Assembly: GCA_019187665.1 (NCBI GenBank)
Contig: JABARH010000001.1
Span: 1-64,000 of the forward strand
Direction: 5' to 3'
Source: Anaerolineales bacterium
GTDB lineage: Bacteria > Chloroflexota > Anaerolineae > Anaerolineales > Villigracilaceae
DNA length: 64,000 bases
Shown here one piece after another: positions 55,027 to 63,166 of the stretch. Below the pieces are notes generated by a model, which worked only from the letters and a program-made list of their open reading frames with translations, was not told the origin of the DNA and did not search any database. Numbering within the stretch: the stretch's first letter is position 1; each line of letters opens with the position of its first letter. A program made the translations under genes and the position numbers.

Positions 55027-55260
55027 TACACAGGTAGACATGTAGACACGTAGACATGTAGACACGTACACACGTAGACACGTAGACATGTAGACATGTA
55101 GACACGTAGACATGTAGACACGTACACACGTAGACACGTAGACATGTAGACATGTAGACACGTAGACACGTAGACATGTAGACACGTAGACACGTACACA
55201 AGACCTGTATACCTGTATACCTGTATACCTGTATACCTGTTTACTTGTGTACGTGTCTAC
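55027..55260 (+). repeat. 8-bp tandem repeat array 3 in the valS leader
   Basis: About 22 units TAGACATG, TAGACACG, TACACACG and TACACAGG (55027-55198) are followed by inverted-polarity CTGTATAC units (55206-55260). The layout equals array 1. The array separates the T-box terminator from the valS ribosome binding site by about 240 nt, so it is part of the valS mRNA leader. Confidence 0.92.
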
Positions 55261-55279
55261 TTCCCCCGAAGGAGCAACC

Positions 55280-58072
55280 ATGACCCAACACGAACTACCC
55301 AAAGCCTACGATTACAAAGCCACCGAGCCGCGCATCTACGCCATGTGGGAGGCGGGCGGATATTTCCAGCCGTCGAACGATCCGCGCAAGCCGGGCTTTG
55401 ATCCGTCGGTCAAGCCGTTCGTCATCGCGATTCCGCCGCCGAACGTGACGGGCGAACTGCATCTTGGTCACGCCATGTTCGTCTCGGTCGAAGATTTGAT
55501 GATCCGCTATCACCGCATGAAAGGCGTCCCGTCGCTGTGGGTGCCGGGTTCCGATCATGCCGGTATCGCCACGCAACTGCAAGTGGAGAAGATGCTGCTC
55601 CGCACGGAGGAAAAGACGCGCGAAGAATATGGCCGCGAAGAATTTGTGAAGCGCACATGGGAGTGGAAGAAAAAATACGGGAGCATCATCACGAATCAGA
55701 TTCGCCGCCTGGGCGCCTCATGCGACTGGACGCGCGAACGCTTCACCCTCGACGAGGGGCTGAGCGTGGCGGTGCGCGAAGCCTTCGTGCGCCTGTACGA
55801 AAAAGGCTTGATCTACCGCGGCCCGCGCCTGATCAACTGGTCGCCGGGACTGAAGACAGCCGTCTCTGACCTCGAGGTGGAATACTCCGAGGAAGATGCG
55901 ACGTTGTACTATTTTAAATATATGCTCGCGCCCGAGACCCCCCTCCGTCTCCCCCCATTTTCGGAGAAAATGGGGGGAGCGCCCCGAAGGGGCGAGGGGG
56001 GTGGCGAATTCATCCCCGTCGCAACGATTCGTCCTGAGACCATCCTCGGCGATACGGCGGTGGCGGTGCATCCCGACGACGAACGCTACAAACATTTCAT
56101 CGGGCGCAAGGTCATCGTGCCGATTCTCGGGCGCGAGATTCCGGTCATCGCCGATGAATACGTCAGCATGGAGTTCGGCACCGGCGCGCTCAAGATCACG
56201 CCGGGTCACGACCCGAACGATTACGCCATCGCGCAACGTCACGACCTGCCGATCATCTCGATGCTCGATACGGCGGCCAAGGTCAATGAAAATGGCGGAC
56301 CCTATCAGGGTCAGGATCGATTCGAGGCGAGGAAAAAATTATGGAACGACATGAAGGCGGCGGGGCTGGTCATCAAAACGGAGCCGTATCGGACGACCAT
56401 TCCGCGTTCACAGCGCGGCGGAGAAATTGTCGAGCCGATGATCTCCACGCAGTGGTTCGTCAAGATCGAATCGATGGCGCAGTCCGGGCTGGAGGCGGTG
56501 CGCGATGGACGGATCAAAATTGTCCCGGAACGATTCGAGAAGATATACTTCAACTGGCTGGAAAATATCAAGGATTGGTGCATCAGCCGCCAACTGTGGT
56601 GGGGACATCGCATCCCCGTCTGGTATTGCGAAAACGACCACATGACTGTGGCGCGCGAGGATCCAACCGAATGCGCGACTTGCGGTTCAAAAAACATCCA
56701 TCAGGATGAGGACGTGCTGGACACATGGTTTTCGTCCGGGCTGTGGCCCTTCTCCACGCTCGGCTGGCCCGAGCAAACCCCCGACCTTAAATATTTCTAC
56801 CCGACCTCCTACATGGAGACCGGCTACGATATTTTATTTTTCTGGGTGGCGCGCATGATCATGTCGGGACTCGAATACACCGGCGAGGTCCCATTTCACA
56901 CGGTCTATCTGCACGGCTTGATCCGCGATGAACATGGAAAAAAGATGAGCAAGACCTCCAACAATGTGATTGACCCTCTGCCGGTCATGGATGATCTCGG
57001 CACGGACGCGTTGCGCTTCACCCTGCTGGTCGGTTCGACGCCCGGCAACGATATGAGTCTCTCCGTGAAGAAGGTCGAGTCGAATCGCAACTTCGCCAAT
57101 AAATTGTGGAACGCGGGGAGGTTTGTTATCAACGCGGTCAATGGATTGGAAGGTACACACGTAAACACGGAAACACGTACACAAGACGTAACTCGTAACT
57201 CGTATCCTGCATCTTTAACCCTTGTCGATCAATGGATCTCTGCCCGCCTCCAACAACTCATCCGTGACGTGGAACGGAATTTTCAATCCTTCCAATACGG
57301 CCAGGCGGGACAGGCGATCTACGACTTCCTCTGGTCCGATTTCGCGGACTGGTATGTGGAGATCGCCAAGGGGCAGTTGGCGAAAGACGATACTCGATAT
57401 TCGACCGTTGAAACGTTGGCGCGCGTGTTCGACATGATCTTGCGCCTGTTGCATCCCTTCACTCCGTTTGTGACGGAGGAGGTTTGGGGTCGCCTCCGAA
57501 GTTCGATCCTCGAATCTCCAATATCGAATATCGCCTCAGGCTGGCCGAACGCTCTCATCATCGCCCGCTGGCCCCAGCCGCGCGAGGCGGAAGGCTGGGA
57601 AGAATCCACGGTCGCGGATTTCACACTGATCCAGGAGATCGTCCGCTCGATTCGCAATCTGCGCGCGGAGAAGAACTCGCCCATGTCGAAGAAACTGTCC
57701 GCGACAATTGCCGGTGGCGTGAAAACTGAACTCCTCAAGAGCCAGGCGGAAGTTATCGCAAACCTTTCCGGTCTCGACTACTCTCTACTCTCCATTCTCC
57801 ACTCTCTGGATTCCAAACCGGATGGCGCGGCGACGCTTGTGGTCGGCGCGGTGGAGATTCACATTCCGCTCGCGGGCATGGTGGACGAGTCCGCCGAACG
57901 TGGACGCCTCGCGAAGGACTTAGCCGAAGCGGAGAGTCACATTGCGCGGCTGGAGAAACTGCTCGCCAGCGACTTTGCGGGCAAAGCCCCGGCGGCGGTC
58001 GTGGCAAAGGAACGCGAAAAACTCGCGGGCTACAAAGAGACTGCGGAGAAGTTAAAGTCGCAGTTGGGGTGA
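55280..58072 (+). CDS. valS: Valyl-tRNA synthetase
   Basis: A 930-residue class I synthetase that charges tRNA-Val. It has PPNVTGELHLGHAM (HIGH motif as HLGH, about residues 48-61), the CP1 editing domain with VATIRPETILGDTAVAV, KKMSKTSNN (KMSKS motif as KMSKT) and a C-terminal coiled coil (RGRLAKDLAEAESHIARLEK). GAAGGAG lies 5 nt before the ATG. It is controlled by the valine T-box. Odd: several in-frame stretches have no place in ValRS and match local repeats: 22 residues at 55937-56002, and low-complexity stretches near 57150-57210, 57510-57540 and 57778-57815. Confidence 0.94.
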   Translation: MTQHELPKAYDYKATEPRIYAMWEAGGYFQPSNDPRKPGFDPSVKPFVIAIPPPNVTGELHLGHAMFVSVEDLMIRYHRMKGVPSLWVPGSDHAGIATQLQVEKMLLRTEEKTREEYGREEFVKRTWEWKKKYGSIITNQIRRLGASCDWTRERFTLDEGLSVAVREAFVRLYEKGLIYRGPRLINWSPGLKTAVSDLEVEYSEEDATLYYFKYMLAPETPLRLPPFSEKMGGAPRRGEGGGEFIPVATIRPETILGDTAVAVHPDDERYKHFIGRKVIVPILGREIPVIADEYVSMEFGTGALKITPGHDPNDYAIAQRHDLPIISMLDTAAKVNENGGPYQGQDRFEARKKLWNDMKAAGLVIKTEPYRTTIPRSQRGGEIVEPMISTQWFVKIESMAQSGLEAVRDGRIKIVPERFEKIYFNWLENIKDWCISRQLWWGHRIPVWYCENDHMTVAREDPTECATCGSKNIHQDEDVLDTWFSSGLWPFSTLGWPEQTPDLKYFYPTSYMETGYDILFFWVARMIMSGLEYTGEVPFHTVYLHGLIRDEHGKKMSKTSNNVIDPLPVMDDLGTDALRFTLLVGSTPGNDMSLSVKKVESNRNFANKLWNAGRFVINAVNGLEGTHVNTETRTQDVTRNSYPASLTLVDQWISARLQQLIRDVERNFQSFQYGQAGQAIYDFLWSDFADWYVEIAKGQLAKDDTRYSTVETLARVFDMILRLLHPFTPFVTEEVWGRLRSSILESPISNIASGWPNALIIARWPQPREAEGWEESTVADFTLIQEIVRSIRNLRAEKNSPMSKKLSATIAGGVKTELLKSQAEVIANLSGLDYSLLSILHSLDSKPDGAATLVVGAVEIHIPLAGMVDESAERGRLAKDLAEAESHIARLEKLLASDFAGKAPAAVVAKEREKLAGYKETAEKLKSQLG
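55937..56002 (+). repeat. 66-bp palindromic element inserted in frame in valS
   Basis: ACCCCCCTC (55937-55945) and GAGGGGGGT (55994-56002) are inverted repeats enclosing two more hairpins. The length of 66 bp equals 22 codons, so the reading frame is kept. The insertion lies in the editing domain between YYFKYMLAPE and EFIPVATIRPE. Confidence 0.75.
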
Positions 58073-58075
58073 TAG

Positions 58076-58109
58076 AAAAACGTCCGAGACTTTGGTCTCG
58101 GACGTTTTT
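58076..58109. terminator. Bidirectional terminator between valS and the nucleotidyltransferase gene
   Basis: A 15-bp perfect stem (58076-58090 with 58095-58109) with a TTTG loop and A/T runs at both ends. It overlaps the stop codon of the minus-strand gene. Confidence 0.85.
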
Positions 58110-58690
58110 TATTCCTCGTTCACCAGAATTTTCCTGATCTCCTCCCACAATTCAGGAGCGTACAACACTTTCGCAAAATCTTTGACCCAGTGTTCAATGC
58201 GCGGAATATCAAGATTCGGGTTTTTGTCCACGATTGTTCTGATATCTTCGAGGTCTTTGGGGCGATGAGCAATCGCTTTCATGATAATGATATCTTCGGG
58301 AGTTGGAAGTCGAACAGTTAAATTGGCGAATGATTTGACTGTTCCACGTTCGACAGCTTCTTCCTCAAAAACGGGGGCGCCCATCGAGATGTCAATGTCT
58401 GTTTGTGTGGGGACATGACGTAGCAACAAAACGCGGCTCTTGCGAGCGAAAACCTCTGCATTTTCGATTCTGGGAACGATATCCTCTGCACGGGCAAGTT
58501 CCAAAAACCGGGGGAGGTCGGCGTTATACAGCAGAAACATCGCGTCAATATCGGCTGTGAAACGAGGCTTTCCCAACAAGCCAACTGCAATACCTCCGAT
58601 GACCACGCCCCGATTGTCATGTTTCTGCATCAGGCGGTTGAGCGCTTCGATAGCGGCGCGGAACGGCTCAAGACTTTTGTCGAGTTTCAT
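58109..58690 (-). CDS. Nucleotidyltransferase-fold protein (AbiEii/MNT-like)
   Basis: A 193-residue protein with a minimal nucleotidyltransferase fold: VVIGGIAVGLLG (residues about 28-39), PRFTADIDAMFLL (strand with the DxD catalytic pair, here DID) and TDIDISMG for the third acidic residue. The C-terminal half carries LPTPEDIIIMKAIAHRPKDLEDI, typical of AbiEii/DUF6036-type proteins, some of which are toxins of type IV toxin-antitoxin pairs. The start at 58690 overlaps the preceding small gene by 23 bp. Role in the pair is inferred only. Confidence 0.7.
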   Translation of the reverse strand: MKLDKSLEPFRAAIEALNRLMQKHDNRGVVIGGIAVGLLGKPRFTADIDAMFLLYNADLPRFLELARAEDIVPRIENAEVFARKSRVLLLRHVPTQTDIDISMGAPVFEEEAVERGTVKSFANLTVRLPTPEDIIIMKAIAHRPKDLEDIRTIVDKNPNLDIPRIEHWVKDFAKVLYAPELWEEIRKILVNEE

Positions 58691-58901
58691 ACCATTCCCT
58701 GATTTTTGCCCAACGCTTCCATACTTCCATCTCCCCATCGTCTTCATCACGCTCCATGCCCGTCTCGATGGCGAAGCGGGCAATAGTATTCAATTTTCGC
58801 CAGTGCTCCTCCAGCGTCATGGCGCGCAACTCCTGCCGTTCGATCTCCTCGACGGCTTTCCAGCGCCCGCGCAGGTGATAGCGGATCTCTTCATCGTTCA
58901 T
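58668..58901 (-). CDS. Small charged protein paired with the nucleotidyltransferase
   Basis: A 77-residue, highly charged, helix-rich protein (RWKAVEEIERQELRAMTLEEHW near residues 13-34). I recognise no family. It could be the antitoxin or partner of the overlapping nucleotidyltransferase gene. Minus-strand TATAAT (58908-58913) is 6 nt before the ATG, with no ribosome binding site, which again fits a leaderless start. Confidence 0.65.
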   Translation of the reverse strand: MNDEEIRYHLRGRWKAVEEIERQELRAMTLEEHWRKLNTIARFAIETGMERDEDDGEMEVWKRWAKIREWYETRQKS

Positions 58902-58907
58902 GCTTCA

Positions 58908-58913
58908 ATTATA
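58908..58913 (-). promoter_or_regulatory. -10 box, leaderless promoter
   Basis: Minus-strand TATAAT 6 nt before the ATG at 58901. Confidence 0.6.
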
Positions 58914-58921
58914 CCCTCACG

Positions 58922-58957
58922 AAAAAACTTCCGAGACCGAAATCCCGGAAGTTTTTT
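58922..58957 (-). terminator. Terminator of the ClC gene
   Basis: AAAAAACTTCCG (58922-58933) pairs with CGGAAGTTTTTT (58946-58957). The core CTTCCGAGAC is shared with the terminator at 61592-61625 and partly with 58076-58109. Confidence 0.8.
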
Positions 58958-58967
58958 AAGCCGACAA

Positions 58968-60869
58968 CTATTCCTTGTCGCCCTGCTGTGATTTTTTGGA
59001 ATTGGTTTTCTTTCGCGGCGCGCTCCGTTTGCTCTTCGATGGCTTGGAAAGCGCGTTCGAGCCAGGCAGGCTCAGGTTTTTCAGCCAGCCCGGTTCGCGC
59101 TCGCGTTCTTCGTTCATGCGGCGCAAACGCGCGTGGATGAGGGAGGAGCGTCCCAGGTATCCCACCAGTTTTTGCGGATCTTTTCGTTCCACAACGGGCA
59201 GGCGTCCCACGTCGTTGTGGATCATTTTTGTGATCGCCTCGTGCAGTAATTCGTCGGGGTAGGCGACGATGGGCGCGTCATTCCCAACCTCCAGGACGGT
59301 CTGCTCGCCGGACGAATCCTCCGCCAGCGAAGTGACCATATCGCCCCAGGTGATGATGCCGAGCAGTCGCCCCGCCTCGCTCATGATCGGGAATGCCTGA
59401 TGCCCGCCGAGTTGCGGGTCTCCACTTGCGACGCGGTCGGTCAGTTCGCGCACCGTCATCGTGTCCGGGATCGTGGCGGGGGCGGTATCCATCACCTCGC
59501 CGACGTTCATCTGCTGGAGGATATCCGCTTCAAAATCCTGCGGGATGCGCAAGCCGCGCCGCGCAAGTTTCTCGGTCATGATCGAGTTACGCATCAGCAG
59601 GATGGCGACTCCGTCGGCGATGACGCAGACCAGCATGAGCGGCAGGATGGCGTTGTAATCGTGGGTCAATTCAAAGGCGAAGATGATCAAAGTGAATGTG
59701 GCGCGCGCCGCCGAACCGAAGACCGCCGCCATGCCAACCAGCGCGCAGGCGGCCGGCGAAAGATGTGCGCCGGGGATGATCTGGTTGACGATCATCGCAA
59801 ACGCGCCGCCCAGCGCCGCCCCCGCCATGAACATGGGCGCCAACAGTCCGCCCGATGTCCCGGAGCCAAGCGAGACGATGAGAGCCAGACTCTTGAAGAG
59901 CAGGATCAGCAACAGCGTCGAGAGCGCGAGGCGGGCGTTGAGGATGTCTGAAATTGTGTCGTATCCGACTCCGAGGACGCGCGGCACGAAGAAGGCGATG
60001 ATGCCGAGTCCGAGCGCGCCGATGGCGGGAAGGAAGAGCGGGTCCACTTTGAGATGTTCAAAAAGATCCTCCACGCGATATAACGCGTTGCTGAAGACAA
60101 CTGCCGCCAAGCCGCAGAGCAAACCCAGCGCGGCGTAATAGGGCAGCGCGTTCGGGATTCCAAAATCTGTGATTTGGACAGTGAACATCGGCTCGGCGTC
60201 CATCAATTGAAAGTGGACGGTGGTGGCGAGCGTGCTGGCGATGACGAGCGGGATGAACGAACGCGATTTGAATTCAAAGAGCAGGAGTTCGATGGCGAGA
60301 ATGACCGCCGCGATGGGCGTGCTGAATGTGGCGGCCATGCCCGCCGCCGCGCCGCATGCCAGCAGGACTTTGCGTTCGGCGGCGGTGGTATGCAAGATCT
60401 GACCGATGAGCGAGCCGAGCGCGCCGCCGGTTTGAATGATCGGTCCCTCCGCGCCGAACGGTCCGCCCGTGCCGATGGCGATGGCCGCCGAAATGGGTTT
60501 GAGGATCGCCACGCGCGGCGAGATGCGGCTGCGGTTGACCAGCACCGCCTCCATCGCTTCGGGGATGCCGTGACCTTTGATTTTGGGTGAACCATATTTC
60601 GCCATCACGCCGACGATCAACGCGCCCAAAGCCGGCACGATCAAGACCCACGCGCCAAGCGGATTCTCGCTCAGGCTGGGGATGGTCAGCCCGAATTGTT
60701 GAAAGTAGACCAGGTTGGTGATGATGGCGATCAGGGTATATAAACCGTATGCCAGGAAGCCAGCCAGCACTCCGATGAGCGCGGCAAGCCCGGCCACGAC
60801 CAGCAGGCGGAAATCTCCGGCGGGGTTGATGTTGGAGGCGTGTTTGTAATCCAGGTTCGGTCTGAGCAT
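58968..60869 (-). CDS. ClC-family chloride channel/transporter with CBS domains
   Basis: A 633-residue ClC protein. The membrane part (about 20-440) has GHGIPEAMEAV (Ser of GSGIP replaced by His), GPFGAEGPIIQTGG (with the gating Glu) and SGTSGGLLAPMF. A pair of CBS domains follows (about 455-590, MNVGEVMDTAPATIP and LLHEAITKMIHNDVGRLPVV). The C-terminal tail of about 40 residues is basic and low-complexity (SKPSKSKRSAPRKK). It moves chloride, probably coupled to protons. The ATG at 60869 has AAGGGAAA upstream. It faces a MarR gene across a shared palindrome. Confidence 0.9.
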   Translation of the reverse strand: MLRPNLDYKHASNINPAGDFRLLVVAGLAALIGVLAGFLAYGLYTLIAIITNLVYFQQFGLTIPSLSENPLGAWVLIVPALGALIVGVMAKYGSPKIKGHGIPEAMEAVLVNRSRISPRVAILKPISAAIAIGTGGPFGAEGPIIQTGGALGSLIGQILHTTAAERKVLLACGAAAGMAATFSTPIAAVILAIELLLFEFKSRSFIPLVIASTLATTVHFQLMDAEPMFTVQITDFGIPNALPYYAALGLLCGLAAVVFSNALYRVEDLFEHLKVDPLFLPAIGALGLGIIAFFVPRVLGVGYDTISDILNARLALSTLLLILLFKSLALIVSLGSGTSGGLLAPMFMAGAALGGAFAMIVNQIIPGAHLSPAACALVGMAAVFGSAARATFTLIIFAFELTHDYNAILPLMLVCVIADGVAILLMRNSIMTEKLARRGLRIPQDFEADILQQMNVGEVMDTAPATIPDTMTVRELTDRVASGDPQLGGHQAFPIMSEAGRLLGIITWGDMVTSLAEDSSGEQTVLEVGNDAPIVAYPDELLHEAITKMIHNDVGRLPVVERKDPQKLVGYLGRSSLIHARLRRMNEEREREPGWLKNLSLPGSNALSKPSKSKRSAPRKKTNSKKSQQGDKE

Positions 60870-60900
60870 GTCTGTTTCCCTTGATAAAAGATTTTGTCGC

Positions 60901-60990
60901 GGGGCGTACGCATGATTGGCGTTCGCTAACGCCAACCGCCTGCCCGGCGCGTTAGCGAACGCGCTCTTCGCAAAACTTTGCGTACGTCCC
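60901..60990. repeat. MITE-like element, family C copy 2
   Basis: The ends GGGGCGTACGCA (60901-60912) and TGCGTACGTCCC (60979-60990) form imperfect terminal inverted repeats. The inside matches copy 1 (10047-10130) in reverse complement, including GATTGGCGTTC and GCGCGTTAG blocks. It lies 31 bp before the ClC start. Confidence 0.75.
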
Positions 60991-60998
60991 TGGGCTGG

Positions 60999-61023
60999 AT
61001 TATATATCGTAATACGATATAAT
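60999..61023. promoter_or_regulatory. Palindromic operator overlapping divergent -10 boxes of ClC and MarR genes
   Basis: A 19-bp perfect dyad (61003-61021, arms TATATCGTA around one A) overlaps minus-strand TATAAT (60999-61004) and plus-strand TATAAT (61018-61023). Its size and location suit a MarR-dimer site that represses both genes. Confidence 0.7.
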
Positions 61024-61155
61024 TCAATGGCGGAGTTCCTCCCTGGGAATTGTCGCGCTGTTTCATGGAAAGTCCGGCTGTAAGCCTGACCTACGAGCCT
61101 GACCTGCGAGCGGCATTCGCAATACGGTCTGTTAAAATATTCTTCGGGAGCCGAG

Positions 61156-61566
61156 ATGACATTTGTTAAACAATCCGAATATCAGGCGCTGGCGGCGTTC
61201 CGCTATTCGCTTCGACAGTTTCTGCGCTTCAGCGAAGAGGCGGCGCGCGCGGTGGGACTCGCGCCTCAACAGCATCAGGCGTTGTTAGCCATCAAAGGCT
61301 TTCCATCCAGTGAGCCGGTCACGATCGGCGCGCTGGCGGAGCGTCTGCAAATTCGCCATCACAGCGCGGTGGAATTGGTCAACCGCCTCGCGTCTGAGAG
61401 ATTGGTGGAACGTGAACATTCCAAACAGGACCGCCGACATGTGTTTGTGCGCCTGACCGCGCGCGGATTGGATATTTTGGAAAAACTTTCAGCGGCGCAT
61501 AAACAGGAACTGCGCCGGCTTGGCCCCCAATTGCGTGAATTGTTGTCAGTTCTTTCGGACGATTAA
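61156..61566 (+). CDS. MarR-family transcriptional regulator
   Basis: A 136-residue MarR protein. The winged helix spans about residues 55-110 (VTIGALAERLQIRHHSAVEL, then REHSKQDRRHVFVRLTARG with the DRR wing signature). It is divergent from the ClC gene, and a 19-bp palindrome lies between. It probably regulates itself and the channel. The ATG has GGGAG 6-7 nt upstream. The gene ends at a hairpin. Confidence 0.88.
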   Translation: MTFVKQSEYQALAAFRYSLRQFLRFSEEAARAVGLAPQQHQALLAIKGFPSSEPVTIGALAERLQIRHHSAVELVNRLASERLVEREHSKQDRRHVFVRLTARGLDILEKLSAAHKQELRRLGPQLRELLSVLSDD

Positions 61567-61591
61567 TTTTTTCTGAAACGGCTGTGATTTA

Positions 61592-61625
61592 AAAAACTTC
61601 CGAGACCAAAATCTCAGAAGTTTTT
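61592..61625 (+). terminator. Terminator of the MarR gene
   Basis: AAAAACTTC-C-GAGA pairs with TCTC-A-GAAGTTTTT (one mismatch) around a short CCAAAA loop. It can serve both strands. Confidence 0.8.
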
Positions 61626-61629
61626 CTTC

Positions 61630-61682
61630 GACCAGCAGACTATCAGACTAGCAGACTATCAGACTAGCAGACCAGCAGACTA
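61630..61682 (-). repeat. 8-bp tandem repeat array 4, starting at the cysS stop codon
   Basis: On the minus strand, units TAGTCTGC, TGGTCTGC and TAGTCTGA follow one another about six times, starting exactly with the cysS TAG (61682-61680). The unit differs from arrays 1-3 (TAGTCTGM, not TAGACAYG). Confidence 0.85.
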
Positions 61683-63077
61683 CCCCCATCTCCACTTCGT
61701 GCCATCCTTGCTATCTTCAATGGACACGCCCATCTCCTTAAGTTGATCGCGGAGTTCATCCGAACGCGCCCACTGTTTTTGTTTCCGCGCTTCCGTGCGT
61801 TCGGCGATGAGCGCGATAACCTTTGCTTCGTTCTCGCTTGAACCAGTCTTTTCTTTTAATTGCAAACCAAGCACGCCAGTTAACTCGCGTAGAGTTTTTT
61901 GCGCGGGTTCGAGTTGAGCATCATTCGCGCCGTTATCACGGGCGGTGTTGATCGCTTTGACGAGTTCATACAACGCGGCGAGCGCAAGCGGGGAGTTGAA
62001 GTCGTCGTCCATCGCGTCGGTGAAGGAGTTGCGAGTCGCTTCGGCGTGCGCGGCGAGTTCGGCGGCGCTCCCAGCGGAGAGTCCGCTTGAGGAGGGTGAG
62101 GCAGGCCGCAATGCGGATTTGAGGCGGTCGAGCGATTTTTCGGCGGCGTCTTGAGTCTCATCGTTGAAGATCAATGGCGCGCGGTACGATCCCATCAGCA
62201 CGAGCATCCGCATCACATCGGCGTCGCGCGTTTTCAAAAAATCTTTGATGCTGACGATGTTGCCCAGCGACTTGGACATTTTCTCGCCGCCGAGTTGCAA
62301 CATGCCGTTGTGAATCCAATAGCGCGAAAATTGTTTGCCCGTGTACGATTCGGTCTGCGCGATCTCGTTTTCATGATGCGGGAAGATGAGGTCGTTGCCG
62401 CCGCCGTGAATATCAATTTGTTCGCCGAGTTCGGCGAGGTTCATCGCGGAACATTCGATGTGCCAGCCCGGGCGCCCCTTGCCCCACGGACTGTCCCATG
62501 AAATTTCGCCGGGCTTCGCGGCTTTCCACAACGCGAAATCCATCGGATGATCTTTTGCTTCGCCCACTTCGATGCGCGCGCCCGCCTGCATGTCGTCGAG
62601 TTTGCGCCCCGAGAGTTTGCCATAATCGTCGTCCCCGATGACGCTGAAATAGACATCGCCGTTCGACGCGGCGTACGCGGCTTCTTTTGCTATCAAGCCT
62701 TGAATGAACTCGATGATGAGCGGCATGGTCTTGCTCACCTGCGGATTCGACGTGGCGGGAAGCACGTTTAAATTTTTCAGATCGTTGGCGTAATCTTCGA
62801 TGTAACGCTGCGACAATTTGAGCGGATCCTCGCCGAGTTGATTGGCGCGGTTGATGATCTTATCGTCCACGTCGGTGTAGTTCATCACGTGCCGCACGCT
62901 GTAGCCGCGATATTCGAGATAACGGCGGATGATGTCGAACACGATCGCAGACATGGCGTGACCCACATGCGCGTCGTTGTAGACCGTGACGCCGCAGACG
63001 TACATCTTGACAACGTTCGGTTCGAGGGTGACGAATTCTTCTTTTTTGCGAGTGAGGGTGTTGTAGAGACGGATCAT
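61680..63077 (-). CDS. cysS: Cysteinyl-tRNA synthetase
   Basis: A 465-residue class I synthetase charging tRNA-Cys. It has YVCGVTVYNDAHVGHAMS (HIGH as HVGH, and the first zinc cysteine), the Zn-site WHIECSAM and HGGGNDLIFPHHENE, and GEKMSKSLGN (KMSKS). The C-terminal part shows a short low-complexity insert (SPSSSGLSAGSAAELAAH). The ATG at 63077 has no clear Shine-Dalgarno sequence. It follows the PIN/TRAM gene on the minus strand by 86 bp of repeat-like sequence. The TAG stop starts array 4. Confidence 0.95.
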   Translation of the reverse strand: MIRLYNTLTRKKEEFVTLEPNVVKMYVCGVTVYNDAHVGHAMSAIVFDIIRRYLEYRGYSVRHVMNYTDVDDKIINRANQLGEDPLKLSQRYIEDYANDLKNLNVLPATSNPQVSKTMPLIIEFIQGLIAKEAAYAASNGDVYFSVIGDDDYGKLSGRKLDDMQAGARIEVGEAKDHPMDFALWKAAKPGEISWDSPWGKGRPGWHIECSAMNLAELGEQIDIHGGGNDLIFPHHENEIAQTESYTGKQFSRYWIHNGMLQLGGEKMSKSLGNIVSIKDFLKTRDADVMRMLVLMGSYRAPLIFNDETQDAAEKSLDRLKSALRPASPSSSGLSAGSAAELAAHAEATRNSFTDAMDDDFNSPLALAALYELVKAINTARDNGANDAQLEPAQKTLRELTGVLGLQLKEKTGSSENEAKVIALIAERTEARKQKQWARSDELRDQLKEMGVSIEDSKDGTKWRWG

Positions 63078-63130
63078 AGTTAGCCTAATAGTTCGGTGGT
63101 CTTGTAGTTTGATAGTCAAGGAGTATGCAA

Positions 63131-63166
63131 ATTGCATGACTATCAAACTAATCGACTATGAAACTA
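63131..63166 (-). repeat. 8-bp repeat run starting at the PIN/TRAM gene stop codon
   Basis: On the minus strand four units TAGTTTCA, TAGTCGAT, TAGTTTGA and TAGTCATG start exactly with the TAG stop (63166-63164). They resemble array 4 units (TAGTCTGA). Confidence 0.75.
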
